Source: Bacteroidales bacterium (GTDB lineage: Bacteria; Bacteroidota; Bacteroidia; Bacteroidales; UBA932). Taken from it: a stretch of DNA of 64,000 nt. Both the position numbers and the translations under genes were made by a program. Under the pieces are notes generated by a model. The model ran no database searches. It saw only the letters and a program-made list of their open reading frames with translations, and was not told the DNA's origin. Numbering within the stretch: position 1 is the stretch's first letter; each line of letters opens with the position of its first letter. The stretch is from contig JAQVBQ010000006.1 of assembly GCA_028690215.1 (NCBI GenBank), positions 1 through 64,000 of the forward strand. The letters are read 5' to 3'. Positions 1 through 7,939 of this stretch are shown in pieces.

Positions 1-942
1 GGTGATTGTGTCCAGTATTGCAGTATATGTGGATCCCGGCTTGAGAACGGAGTCTGTCCTGTATGTTCAGGACAATCCGGAGGAGGGGATCAACCTCCTG
101 CTGATACTAAATACACCGTCAGTATTAGCGTTGACGGAGGCGGAAGTGTTACGGGCCAGGGAGAATACACAAAGGGAACATCTGTTACAATTACGGCAGT
201 ACCGAACCAGACCTTTAAATTTTTAGGTTGGTATAATGTGACATATTCTAAATGTTTTATTGCACATGATAAAACATACTCTATAAAAGTAACGGAACCT
301 TTAAATCTTTTGGCTACATTTATTTCTGAATCTTCAGAATGTGGGAAACTTGCTAATCTAATAAACAATGAGTCTGTTAACAGTTATATACAAGGCATAA
401 GGGCAAAAATGAAAAGTGATGGTACAATAGAATATGGAGACCTTAAGAGATTAGACGGAACTTATTTACCCAAAACAGGGACCGAAAATAAAGCAAGCTA
501 TACCCTCGAGGCAAATAAGAAATACACAGAATCTTGGCACAGTCATACTAATGGCTCAGGATTTGTTGGGGCGCTTGATATCCGATCCTTTCATAGATTG
601 CACAAAAAAGGGAGCATTAATAACCTTTCGGAATTTATATACGGAGCGATAACTGATGATCGTGTAATGATTCTGCAAGTAGAAAACGCAACAGCTTTTA
701 ATAATATTGACACTACCGACGATTATTCAAAACTCATTAAAGATTATAATAAAAAAGTGGAGATCGACACTCTCGGAGGAACCGGCATAGATGGGGTTTA
801 CTTGAGGCTTACAAAATTCCTGAGCCAGTATGGGATTAAAATCACAATATCAAATACATATCCTACTGAATTTAATTTGGAAACCACACACTGGAATACC
901 CTTAGCCAACAAAACAATGTTCTATACAAAGAAGACTGCTAA
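1..942 (+). CDS. Zinc-ribbon / InlB-like beta-repeat / JAMM-like protein, 5' truncated
   Basis: The open frame enters from the left edge in frame 1, so the N-terminus is missing and no start can be given; an internal ATG would cut off the first domains. Visible residues 7-22 form a CxxC-x8-CxxC zinc ribbon. Residues about 36-104 resemble a divergent InlB/Flg_new beta repeat (GGGSVTGQGEY, then a FKFLGWY core). The C-terminal part has E177, H180-S-H182 and D193, which resembles the E / HxH / D metal-binding pattern of JAMM (JAB/MPN) domains, although the usual serine three residues before the Asp is Gly here. Such domains occur in Bacteroidota polymorphic toxins as well as in isopeptidase-like enzymes. 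Function is inferred, not shown. The base composition is more AT-rich than the housekeeping genes. Confidence 0.6.
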   Translation, partial: GDCVQYCSICGSRLENGVCPVCSGQSGGGDQPPADTKYTVSISVDGGGSVTGQGEYTKGTSVTITAVPNQTFKFLGWYNVTYSKCFIAHDKTYSIKVTEPLNLLATFISESSECGKLANLINNESVNSYIQGIRAKMKSDGTIEYGDLKRLDGTYLPKTGTENKASYTLEANKKYTESWHSHTNGSGFVGALDIRSFHRLHKKGSINNLSEFIYGAITDDRVMILQVENATAFNNIDTTDDYSKLIKDYNKKVEIDTLGGTGIDGVYLRLTKFLSQYGIKITISNTYPTEFNLETTHWNTLSQQNNVLYKEDC

Positions 943-957
943 TAAAAAATATCTATT

Positions 958-1488
958 ATGAAGAACATAAATAAAATTCTTATCACTCTTTTGTCTGTCT
1001 TGTTTTTTAATTTAGCAGACGCACAAAACTATTCTGCCAACCTTGATTTCTACGTCGGCACATGGGTGTATTCCGATCCATCTATAGGAGCGGAATTTAC
1101 GGTTAAATTAAGAAAAACAATCCGCTATGATTCTGATGGTATTGACTATTGTCTTGTTGGAGCATATACATACAAGATAGACGGACAGATAGTATCTGAC
1201 TGCATGGTCAAATTCAATGACCAGGTGGATGCCCTGTATATGCCAATCTATGCTACTAATAGTGTGCTGCGACAGTCCTTAGTCAATCCAAATCGTCTAT
1301 ATATGTACCTTCGGGATTTTGTTATGAGAAAGAAAACATTTTCCAATGAGATTGAGATAATATCCAGTACAGATCCCAAGAAGATCCATTGGATACTGAG
1401 GAATGACGAGGGAGAGTATGAGACACATGAGTTGCCTCCTGATGAGTTTTCCATCCCCACTGATGTAGTACTTACAAAGGTTGAATGA
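958..1488 (+). CDS. Small secreted protein, possibly DUF6705-like
   Basis: A 176-residue protein with a clear signal peptide (MKNINKILITLLSVLFFNLADA, cleavage near Ala22-Gln23). The mature part opens with a FYVGTWVYSDP stretch followed by a TVKLRK strand, which recalls small secreted DUF6705-type proteins of Bacteroidota; this is from memory of the family and is uncertain. It follows the JAMM-like gene by 15 bases, so the two are probably co-transcribed. If the upstream gene is a toxin, this one or the next is a natural candidate for an immunity partner, but nothing in the sequence proves that. Confidence 0.6.
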   Translation: MKNINKILITLLSVLFFNLADAQNYSANLDFYVGTWVYSDPSIGAEFTVKLRKTIRYDSDGIDYCLVGAYTYKIDGQIVSDCMVKFNDQVDALYMPIYATNSVLRQSLVNPNRLYMYLRDFVMRKKTFSNEIEIISSTDPKKIHWILRNDEGEYETHELPPDEFSIPTDVVLTKVE

Positions 1489-1586
1489 TGACTGTCTATA
1501 GTTTGATGTTCCGTTAAGGCAATCAGAACTGTTAGGTGTGATAATAATGGTAGTATTACCAGAGATTGTAATTTTTAAAATATCCT

Positions 1587-2126
1587 ATGAAAAAAATACT
1601 CATTTCTATCATTTCAATGCTTTGTATATCGAATACATATTCACAAGTCAAAGAATTAGACACTCTAGGATTTAGAGTTATCACAGGTAATAATACCATC
1701 TCATTAAAGGCCAGTTCGGATAATGCTTATCCTGATTATAAATTTGTATATACTGGTATTATGTACGACTATTTTATGGCCGAAGACCAATATAATGTTA
1801 AGGTTATACTCAATTTGGTAAAAAAATATTACTCTGCCGAATATTATCAATATACTGACAATCAGCGCATGATGTTTACAGTGTCAGTTGTTTTCGACAA
1901 TAATTTAAAATTAAAGCAATTGACATTTACAAAATCTGGTCGAGGAAAGATAATGAGTTCAAGAGAGTTAAAAAGTGCTTTTGTTGACGAAAGATTTATG
2001 AAAATGTTTTTGGAATTACAAAATGAGCTAAAGGTTAATAACCTGGTTTACACTAAGCTGAATCACAGTGATTCTAGCTGTTATCATAGATTTTTTATAC
2101 CTATCAAAAACAGTACTTTTAAATAA
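1587..2126 (+). CDS. Small secreted hypothetical protein
   Basis: A 179-residue product starting MKKILISIISMLCISNTYSQ, a typical Bacteroidota signal peptide with cleavage around Ser19-Gln20. The rest is rich in Tyr, Lys and Asn and probably beta-structured; I do not recognise a family. It lies 98 bases after the preceding secreted protein on the same strand, in the AT-rich accessory stretch at the left edge. No catalytic motif is visible. Confidence 0.55.
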   Translation: MKKILISIISMLCISNTYSQVKELDTLGFRVITGNNTISLKASSDNAYPDYKFVYTGIMYDYFMAEDQYNVKVILNLVKKYYSAEYYQYTDNQRMMFTVSVVFDNNLKLKQLTFTKSGRGKIMSSRELKSAFVDERFMKMFLELQNELKVNNLVYTKLNHSDSSCYHRFFIPIKNSTFK

Positions 2127-2240
2127 ACTAATTTTTGGGGTTAGAACATTCCTATTGAAAATTATAAATTTAATATTAGAATGAAGAGAAAAATAACTAA
2201 GATGCAGGAAATAGAGGGAGTAAGGAGCAATTGAAGACAT
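2127..2240. other. Non-coding spacer before repeat
   Basis: AT-rich sequence with no convincing gene between the last accessory gene and the nested palindromic repeat. I see no strong promoter or terminator in it. Confidence 0.5.
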
Positions 2241-2471
2241 AAGGCTGAAAAGACCTTGGTTTTTAGCCGATTTTATGAGTGTTTTACCATAAACAGGAAT
2301 CGCAAATTTGACTCATAAGTCGCTTACAAGTTAATGGAGATATGCAAAATCAGGGAAATTTTCAGCCGGAGGGAGCTCGCGACTGAGGATGGACTTCCCT
2401 GATTAGGCATATCTCTAGTATAAAAAAGCGACTTATGAGACCGTTAAGAAAAACCAGTGTCTTTAAGGCTT
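2241..2471. repeat. Nested palindromic repeat, copy A (hairpin arms around short unit)
   Basis: Outer arms at 2241-2269 and 2442-2471 form an imperfect inverted repeat (AAGGCTGAAAAGACC... against ...GTCTTTAAGGCTT read backwards). They match the arms of the hairpins in the copies at 51 kb and 56.9 kb. Between the arms sits a complete short unit (2310-2439). In the two longer copies the nesting order is the opposite. There is no open reading frame and no recognisable transposase. Confidence 0.75.
2310..2439. repeat. Short palindromic unit with 14-bp terminal inverted repeats (copy A)
   Basis: CTCATAAGTCGCTT at 2312-2325 is the exact reverse complement of AAGCGACTTATGAG at 2426-2439. The centre contains GAGCTCGCGACTGAGGATGG, which is shared in reverse orientation with the copy at 52449-52573. 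About 130 bp long, non-coding, MITE-like. Confidence 0.8.
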
Positions 2472-2496
2472 TGTGGCCTTCATTGTGACAAAAAAT

Positions 2497-2536
2497 AACC
2501 CCCGAAAGCTTTTACCAAACTTTCGGGGGTTTTTTA
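2497..2536. terminator. Bidirectional intrinsic terminator
   Basis: A 12-bp stem, AACCCCCGAAAG / CTTTCGGGGGTT (2497-2508 and 2520-2531), is followed by a T run on the plus strand and a T-rich tract on the minus strand. It closes the minus-strand OmpA/TPR lipoprotein gene and insulates the repeat to its left. Confidence 0.9.
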
Positions 2537-2575
2537 TATTCTTGGGTTGCCTGTTTTTACAGTGTCCCCATCAAA

Positions 2576-4231
2576 CTATTCGCGGAATTTTGCGAACTCG
2601 ATATCTTTCTGTGAACGAGCCTTCAAAGCCTCGTCCTTCTCGTGTACGGCCTTAAGCTCTTTTGCAACTTCAGTCATGTTACCTTTACGGGCAGCAACGA
2701 TTGCGCGAAGATAAGATGAACGCGCGCATTTGCATTTAACAACGCTTGAAGCTTTGTCAAGCTGGTTGGTAAGAATGTATGCAAGGCCCTCGTTAGGATC
2801 GCCTGTTCCGGCAAGCTTAGAGACTGCATCATTGTATCTGCCTTCAAGAATGTCTATAACGGCAAGATTCTGTTTTGCTTCGGGAAGCTTTGATTTTGCA
2901 AGCAAAGTCTTTGCTGTTTCGTTATCACCGTCTCTCAGTGCAATTACACCTGCGTTATTATAGTAATAGTCGGTAGTCTTGTTGACAACTTTTGAAAGTG
3001 CAATAACTGCCTCTGTCTGCTTTCCGTTATCAAGATACAATGCTGCAAGATTGTTGTAAGCGCGGTCGCATTTGAACTTGTCACCTGCTTTTGTGAGAAG
3101 TTTGATCTTTGTATTCACGTCATCAACAAGGGTTGCTGTGTAAAGAAGAGCTTCAGCATCCATAATGTCAATATTGCTCTTTGAAAGCTCTACAAGTTCC
3201 TCGTCAGTATAGTTTGTATAGTCAACATTTGCCACGAACCTTGCCCTGCGGAGTTCAGGAAGAACCTTGTCAGCGAGGGTCCTGAAAACTTTGGACATAT
3301 TCTTGATCTCTCTCTCCCTGACAGCTGGGTCGCTGTACATTGAAAGAACGCGGAGGATAAGCTCCTTGTCCTGCATTGTAGACTGTGAAACGAGTTCCTG
3401 GAAACCTTCCCAGTCTTCTGCAATTGCTGTTACATTAACCGGAGCGTCAACAGGTGTTTTCTTTGTGATTTTGTCGAATGCAGCCTTTGCTGTAGCACTA
3501 CGATTGTCTGAGAGTTTTTCGTTCAATTTTTCTGAACCGTCCGGAGATGCATATGCAAGGATGTCGGTTCCTTTGACAGACCTTCTCTCGTCTTTCTTAA
3601 CAGATGCAAGGAAAGCCTCAAACTCTTTTATCTCAGCTTTAGTAAGCTCTTTTGGATGAACTACTGAGCTGTTTATCTTGTAAAGGATCTGTGTCTCTTT
3701 CTTCTCGCTTATAACCTTCTGATACTCGTCAGCAGCATAGGCAGGGATGCCGGATTTGTCAACAAGCATGTATGTGGTATTTGCACCGTCGGCAAGCTTG
3801 TAAGCTACAGGGAAGTCAATTTTCTTATCCTTGTTCCATACAGCCACTCTGAGTTCGAGATGTGATACCTCCATTCCCGGTTTGTATGTAAATTTTGCAC
3901 TGTGGTTTGATTTAGCGCCGGCAAGAGGAATAACCTTAAAGTTGTCGGTAATTTTCTCCCCCTGGAGCTTGAATGCAGGAGCAGCAACCTCTCCGCCCTC
4001 ATATACAAGTACCGGAATAACCTCCATCACAGCTTTTGGATGAAAATATCCCTCAGGGAAGTTCATCGAATAGTTGGCAGTAATCTCGCCGGCAACTACC
4101 TCAAGTACCTTGGGTGTTGTCTCGACACTTACCAATTGAGACTCTTTGACCATTTTTGAAGGATTGCTGCATGATACAAGAGCAAGCCCGCTTATGGCTA
4201 AAGTTAGAAGTGAAATAAAACTTTTTTTCAT
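2576..4231 (-). CDS. OmpA-like / TPR lipoprotein
   Basis: A 551-residue lipoprotein: the signal peptide ends in a lipobox with Cys21 (ALVSCSN). The middle contains an OmpA-type peptidoglycan-binding signature (ILAYASPDG, then LSDNRSATAKAAF at about 225-250). The C-terminal half has TPR-like helical repeats (ALYLDNGKQTEAVIAL and similar). This layout fits an outer-membrane-anchored envelope protein that touches peptidoglycan and carries a protein-interaction arm. It has its own promoter just after the end of kdsB and ends at the strong terminator near 2.5 kb. Confidence 0.8.
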   Translation of the reverse strand: MKKSFISLLTLAISGLALVSCSNPSKMVKESQLVSVETTPKVLEVVAGEITANYSMNFPEGYFHPKAVMEVIPVLVYEGGEVAAPAFKLQGEKITDNFKVIPLAGAKSNHSAKFTYKPGMEVSHLELRVAVWNKDKKIDFPVAYKLADGANTTYMLVDKSGIPAYAADEYQKVISEKKETQILYKINSSVVHPKELTKAEIKEFEAFLASVKKDERRSVKGTDILAYASPDGSEKLNEKLSDNRSATAKAAFDKITKKTPVDAPVNVTAIAEDWEGFQELVSQSTMQDKELILRVLSMYSDPAVREREIKNMSKVFRTLADKVLPELRRARFVANVDYTNYTDEELVELSKSNIDIMDAEALLYTATLVDDVNTKIKLLTKAGDKFKCDRAYNNLAALYLDNGKQTEAVIALSKVVNKTTDYYYNNAGVIALRDGDNETAKTLLAKSKLPEAKQNLAVIDILEGRYNDAVSKLAGTGDPNEGLAYILTNQLDKASSVVKCKCARSSYLRAIVAARKGNMTEVAKELKAVHEKDEALKARSQKDIEFAKFRE

Positions 4232-4276
4232 TATTGATTTATTTTATGTAAGATTTCTATATAATAACCAAAAACA

Positions 4277-4284
4277 CAAAATTA
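4277..4284 (-). promoter_or_regulatory. -7 box for OmpA/TPR lipoprotein gene
   Basis: Exact TAnnTTTG match (TAATTTTG on the minus strand), 45 bases before the start codon. It lies between the end of kdsB and the lipoprotein gene, so that gene can be transcribed independently. Confidence 0.55.
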
Positions 4285-4291
4285 GAAAATT

Positions 4292-5053
4292 TTACATACC
4301 TGTTTTAATAATATTTCTAGAAACAAGTATTTCCAAATCTTCCGGTGTGTCGATAGAGTATGATTGATACTCTGTGACAGCAACTTTAATCTTGTAGCCC
4401 GATTCCAGCCATCTTAGCTGTTCCAGTTGTTCTGCTATTTCAAGAGAGGTTTGTTCAAGAGTCGTAACCTCCTTGAGGGTCTCTCTTGTAAAAGCGTAAA
4501 GCCCTATGTGTTTGTAATATGTCTTCCCGTCGTTCCACAATGAGGTATCTACTCCGCGTTTGTATGGGATAGCACTCCTGCTGAAATAGAGTGCATCCAT
4601 ATCCGCAGAGAGGACAACCTTTGGTGTGTTCGGGCTGAATATATCTTCCTCAACCGAGAATCTCTTCACAAGTGTTGCAATTTTTGTATCCTTCTCCTTA
4701 AAACAACCGATAAGCTCAGAAAGTTGACCGGGTTCAATAAAAGGTTCGTCTCCCTGGACATTTACAACAATGTCAAACTTGTTTCCATCTCTCTCTTCAA
4801 CTATGTTTAGTGCCTCGAAACAACGATCGGTGCCGCTTCGGTGTGTGTTGGAGGTCATGACTGCGTCCCCCCCGAAACTCTTCACTTCGTCGATAATTCG
4901 TTGATCGTCAGTTGCTACACAAACATGGTCAAAAACCTTGCAACTTCTCTCATACACTCTGTTTATCATGCTTTTACCCTCTATCTTGACCAGCGGTTTA
5001 CCGGGGAAACGTGTTGAACCGTACCTTGAGGGAATAATAGCCAATACTTTCAT
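4292..5053 (-). CDS. kdsB: 3-deoxy-manno-octulosonate cytidylyltransferase
   Basis: CMP-Kdo synthetase: it activates Kdo with CTP for lipid A-core assembly in the cytoplasm. The 253-residue length is normal. The nucleotide-binding N-terminus is intact (IIPSRYGSTRFPGKPL, residues 6-21), as are HRSGTDR at 71-77 and VQGDEP at 99-104. It is divergent from the sigma-54 activator operon that contains lptE, so two LPS-related functions share one intergenic region of 59 bases. Confidence 0.95.
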   Translation of the reverse strand: MKVLAIIPSRYGSTRFPGKPLVKIEGKSMINRVYERSCKVFDHVCVATDDQRIIDEVKSFGGDAVMTSNTHRSGTDRCFEALNIVEERDGNKFDIVVNVQGDEPFIEPGQLSELIGCFKEKDTKIATLVKRFSVEEDIFSPNTPKVVLSADMDALYFSRSAIPYKRGVDTSLWNDGKTYYKHIGLYAFTRETLKEVTTLEQTSLEIAEQLEQLRWLESGYKIKVAVTEYQSYSIDTPEDLEILVSRNIIKTGM

Positions 5054-5079
5054 TGTGAAAATGGATTTTTTAAATTTCT

Positions 5080-5087
5080 CAAAGGTA
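5080..5087 (-). promoter_or_regulatory. -7 box for kdsB
   Basis: TACCTTTG on the minus strand is an exact TAnnTTTG match, 26 bases before the kdsB start. No good -33 TTTG was found at the expected spacing. Confidence 0.5.
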
Positions 5088-5098
5088 CAAATTTTATC

Positions 5099-5106
5099 TA
5101 TTTTTG
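5099..5106 (+). promoter_or_regulatory. -7 box abutting the sigma-54 activator start
   Basis: TATTTTTG is an exact TAnnTTTG match and ends only 6 bases before the ATG at 5113. A start site 4-6 bases downstream of the box would leave almost no 5' leader. Confidence 0.55.
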
Positions 5107-5112
5107 CAGATT

Positions 5113-6288
5113 ATGGATATACGCGCAATAAAACTAAGGTTTGACATCATAGGAGACAACCATGCTCTCAACAGGGCTATAGACATCGCTGTGCAAGTAG
5201 CGGCTACAGACCTGTCTGTGTTGATTACCGGTGAGAGCGGTGTGGGAAAGGAGGTTTTCCCCCAGATTATTCATACAAACAGTCCCAGAAAGCATAATCA
5301 GTATTTTGCAGTGAACTGTGGTGCCATTCCTGAGGGTACGATTGATTCCGAGCTGTTTGGACACGAGAAGGGGTCTTTTACCGGTGCATATGAAACCAGA
5401 AAGGGTTATTTTGAGGTTGCAGACGGAGGTACTCTATTCCTTGACGAGGTGGCAGAGCTGCCGCTTTCAACTCAGGTAAGGCTTCTGAGAGTTCTTCAGT
5501 CGGGTGAGTTTATTAAAGTCGGTTCTTCGAAGGTACAGAAAACGGATGTCCGTGTCATAGCGGCCACGAATGTCAATGTGCTTAGAGCCATAGAGATGGG
5601 TAAGTTCAGGGAAGATCTTTACTATCGGTTAAACACCGTCCCTATTTATGTTCCCCCATTACGTGAGAGAAAAGAGGACATACATCAGCTTTTCAAGAAA
5701 TTTGCTCTTGACTTTGCAGACAAGTACAAAATGCCTACTATAAGGCTCAACCATGAAGCTGTCAGAATTCTTGAAAATTACAGATGGCCGGGAAATATCA
5801 GACAGCTGAAAAGCATTGCTGAACAGATTTCAATAATTGAGCATAACCGGGAGATATCGCTGGATGTGCTAAAAAAATATATTCCTGAAGAGGGTGTAAG
5901 TCACCTTCCTGTCAGGACTGAGGGGCACGGAGCTGATTATATGACAGACCGTGATATTATTTTCAAGGTTCTGTATCAGTTGAGGCAGGAGATAGAGGAG
6001 TTGAAATCGGGCATTGTAAAGAGTCAGGTTCCGGTAAGCAGCGTGATTGCAAAGAGAGATGATGTCGGAGACGTGATAGAAGAGAGGAATGTCGTGGATT
6101 ACGATGAGGAGGCAGAGATTAGTTCCGGCAAAGAGTCTCAGGATTTCTCAATCCAAAGTATGAATGCAGATCTGATCAGAAAGTCTCTTGAGAAGCATAA
6201 CGGTAAACGTAAAGCTGCGGCAGCAGAATTGGGTATCTCAGAGAGGACGCTGTACAGGAAAATTAAAGAGTTAAACCTCGACATATGA
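5113..6288 (+). CDS. Sigma-54 interaction domain transcriptional activator without receiver domain
   Basis: A 391-residue AAA+ enhancer-binding protein. Walker A is GESGVGKE (40-47), the sigma-54 contact loop is GSFTGA (87-92), and Walker B is LFLDE (108-112). A Fis-type HTH lies at the C-terminus (KRKAAAAELGISERTLYRKI). There is no response-regulator or sensor domain, so control is likely by abundance or a partner. I chose ATG 5113 over an in-frame TTG at 5104 because MDIRAIKLRF matches the usual start of this family. Its stop overlaps the lptE start (ATGA), so it heads the lptE-TPR-secG operon. Confidence 0.9.
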   Translation: MDIRAIKLRFDIIGDNHALNRAIDIAVQVAATDLSVLITGESGVGKEVFPQIIHTNSPRKHNQYFAVNCGAIPEGTIDSELFGHEKGSFTGAYETRKGYFEVADGGTLFLDEVAELPLSTQVRLLRVLQSGEFIKVGSSKVQKTDVRVIAATNVNVLRAIEMGKFREDLYYRLNTVPIYVPPLRERKEDIHQLFKKFALDFADKYKMPTIRLNHEAVRILENYRWPGNIRQLKSIAEQISIIEHNREISLDVLKKYIPEEGVSHLPVRTEGHGADYMTDRDIIFKVLYQLRQEIEELKSGIVKSQVPVSSVIAKRDDVGDVIEERNVVDYDEEAEISSGKESQDFSIQSMNADLIRKSLEKHNGKRKAAAAELGISERTLYRKIKELNLDI

Positions 6289-6782
6289 GAAAATTTTTAA
6301 TAATATTGGCTTTTATTCCACTCATATCTGGTTGCGGGATATACAGCTTCTCCGGTACATCAATAGCTCCGGATGTCCAATCCATCACTGTCATGACAAT
6401 CCAAAACAGGGCAATGAGGGTTAACCCTTCTCTGAGCAACCTGCTTACTGAAGAGCTGAAGGAGAAGTACCGTCGGCTTACTAAGTTGAGGCTTGATCCA
6501 GATAACGGAGACCTTATTGTTGAGGGAGATATAACTTCGTACGAGACCACTGCACTTGCTGTAACCTCTCAGGAGGTTGCCTCGCAGAACAGATTGACCG
6601 TTACTGTAAAGATTAAGTATACAAATATCAAGCATCCTGACGAAAGCTTTGAGAAATCCTTTGTTGCGTTTGAAGACTATGCTTCAACAATGAGCCTGGA
6701 TGCTGTGGAGTCATCATTGGTAGATTCGATAGTCGAAAGGATTGTCGATCTAATATTCAACGATACCGTAGCAAACTGGTAA
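6285..6782 (+). CDS. lptE: LptE-family LPS-assembly lipoprotein
   Basis: A 165-residue lipoprotein with the lipobox cysteine at C17 (PLISGCGIYSF). The GCGIYSFSG start and the later pattern of strands match the LptE family, which plugs the LptD barrel during lipopolysaccharide export at the outer membrane. No lptD is in the window. It is coupled to the preceding activator by an ATGA overlap and followed closely by a TPR-like gene and secG. Confidence 0.85.
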   Translation: MRKFLIILAFIPLISGCGIYSFSGTSIAPDVQSITVMTIQNRAMRVNPSLSNLLTEELKEKYRRLTKLRLDPDNGDLIVEGDITSYETTALAVTSQEVASQNRLTVTVKIKYTNIKHPDESFEKSFVAFEDYASTMSLDAVESSLVDSIVERIVDLIFNDTVANW

Positions 6783-6794
6783 AATTTAAGAATT

Positions 6795-7424
6795 ATGAGC
6801 AATACGGACATATCAGTTTTGGAACAGACCCTGGAAAGATATCCATGGTTTGCACTGGGCCATTATGAATTGTTCAGAAAAGCCTGTGAACTCGGAGAGG
6901 AGCACAAGAGAGACTGCCTGAACAGAACAGCTGCTCACATATACTCCAGAGAGGTGCTCTACAATCTCGCCAGGGAAGAGAGAAAGATGCACAGGGACGA
7001 AGTTGGAGAGATTGCGACTATAGGTGAGGAGATTGCTTTTGAGATAGAGGACGAGCCCTTGGATATTCAGACAGTGCCCAAGATAGTGATGGCCGGAGGC
7101 GACTATTTTTCGAGAGCCGAACTGGATCAGGCGGAACTTGATCTTGAAAAGCCCTTAGATAAGTTCATCTCAGAGAAACCATCGTTGCTCAAGAGTAATA
7201 TTAATTCTCCGAAAGATGTTGAAATTGCTGCGGAACCGGTTTTGGAAGAAAATTTCGACGACTCTGGTTTCTATACCGAGACACTCGCAAAAATCTATAG
7301 TGAGCAAGGCTTTTACAAAAGAGCAATAGAGGTTTATGCTAAACTAATTTTGTTATATCCGGAAAAAAATAGTTACTTTGCGACCCTTGTACAAGAATTA
7401 AAAAGCAAACATAATTTATATTAA
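6795..7424 (+). CDS. TPR-like conserved Bacteroidales protein
   Basis: A 209-residue cytosolic protein without a signal peptide. The N-terminus is helical (LEQTLERYPWFALGHYELFRKA), the middle is acidic and low in complexity, and the C-terminus holds one clear TPR-like helix pair (TLAKIYSEQGFYKRAIEVYAKLILLYP). It lies between lptE (12 bases) and secG (1 base), so a role linked to envelope protein handling is plausible from context only. Confidence 0.75.
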   Translation: MSNTDISVLEQTLERYPWFALGHYELFRKACELGEEHKRDCLNRTAAHIYSREVLYNLAREERKMHRDEVGEIATIGEEIAFEIEDEPLDIQTVPKIVMAGGDYFSRAELDQAELDLEKPLDKFISEKPSLLKSNINSPKDVEIAAEPVLEENFDDSGFYTETLAKIYSEQGFYKRAIEVYAKLILLYPEKNSYFATLVQELKSKHNLY

Positions 7425-7425
7425 T

Positions 7426-7794
7426 ATGTATACAACCATTTCCATCTTAATTGTAATCGCCAGCATCTTATTGACAATTATAGTGTTAATACAGAACTCA
7501 AAAGGTGGCGGATTGGCAGCGAACTTTGCTTCAGGCAACCAAACTTTCGGTGTTCGTCAAACAGCAGATTTCTTGGAAAAGGCAACATGGACCTTGGCCA
7601 TAACTATAATTGTACTTTGTGTACTTGCTACAGCCTTTGTTTCCACAGGTGGTAAAGAGGGCAGCAGCGTACAGCAGAAGATTGAAAACACAGCACCGGT
7701 TCAGGGACAACCACAGTTCCCTTCTTCTACTCCGTCTTCAGCTCCTTCTACAGAAAAAGCTCCAACTGAGACGCCGGCTACTCCACAAAAGTAA
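7426..7794 (+). CDS. secG: Preprotein translocase subunit SecG
   Basis: A 122-residue inner-membrane protein with two hydrophobic segments (about 3-23 and 54-74) flanking the conserved QNSKGGGLAANFASGNQ loop, the SecG hallmark. It is an accessory subunit of the SecYEG channel. The C-terminal tail is rich in Pro, Ser and Thr and probably disordered. It is the last gene of its operon and is followed by a strong terminator. Confidence 0.93.
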   Translation: MYTTISILIVIASILLTIIVLIQNSKGGGLAANFASGNQTFGVRQTADFLEKATWTLAITIIVLCVLATAFVSTGGKEGSSVQQKIENTAPVQGQPQFPSSTPSSAPSTEKAPTETPATPQK

Positions 7795-7816
7795 AAAAAT
7801 TATTTCGCAATATATC

Positions 7817-7847
7817 AGCTCGTTACGTAAGTAACGAGCTTTTTTTA
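7817..7847 (+). terminator. Intrinsic terminator after secG
   Basis: A 10-bp stem AGCTCGTTAC / GTAACGAGCT with a GTAA loop, followed by seven T. It ends the sigma-54 activator-lptE-TPR-secG operon. Confidence 0.92.
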
Positions 7848-7893
7848 TGAAAAAAATTACTACTATGTGATACATGGTAATAAAATAAATATA

Positions 7894-7901
7894 TATATTT
7901 G
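7894..7901 (+). promoter_or_regulatory. -7 box for PspC-PadR-PspC operon
   Basis: TATATTTG matches TAnnTTTG exactly, 38 bases before the first PspC start. No clear -33 TTTG is seen. Confidence 0.55.
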
Positions 7902-7939
7902 CACAACCGAAATCTATAAAACTTTAAAATACTATAAAA

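Noticed and set aside
2-226. Short plus-strand frame with its own ATG at the left edge
   Set aside because: Frame 1 across the same bases continues without a stop into the JAMM-like protein and gives a zinc ribbon and a beta repeat, so the other frame is a shadow.
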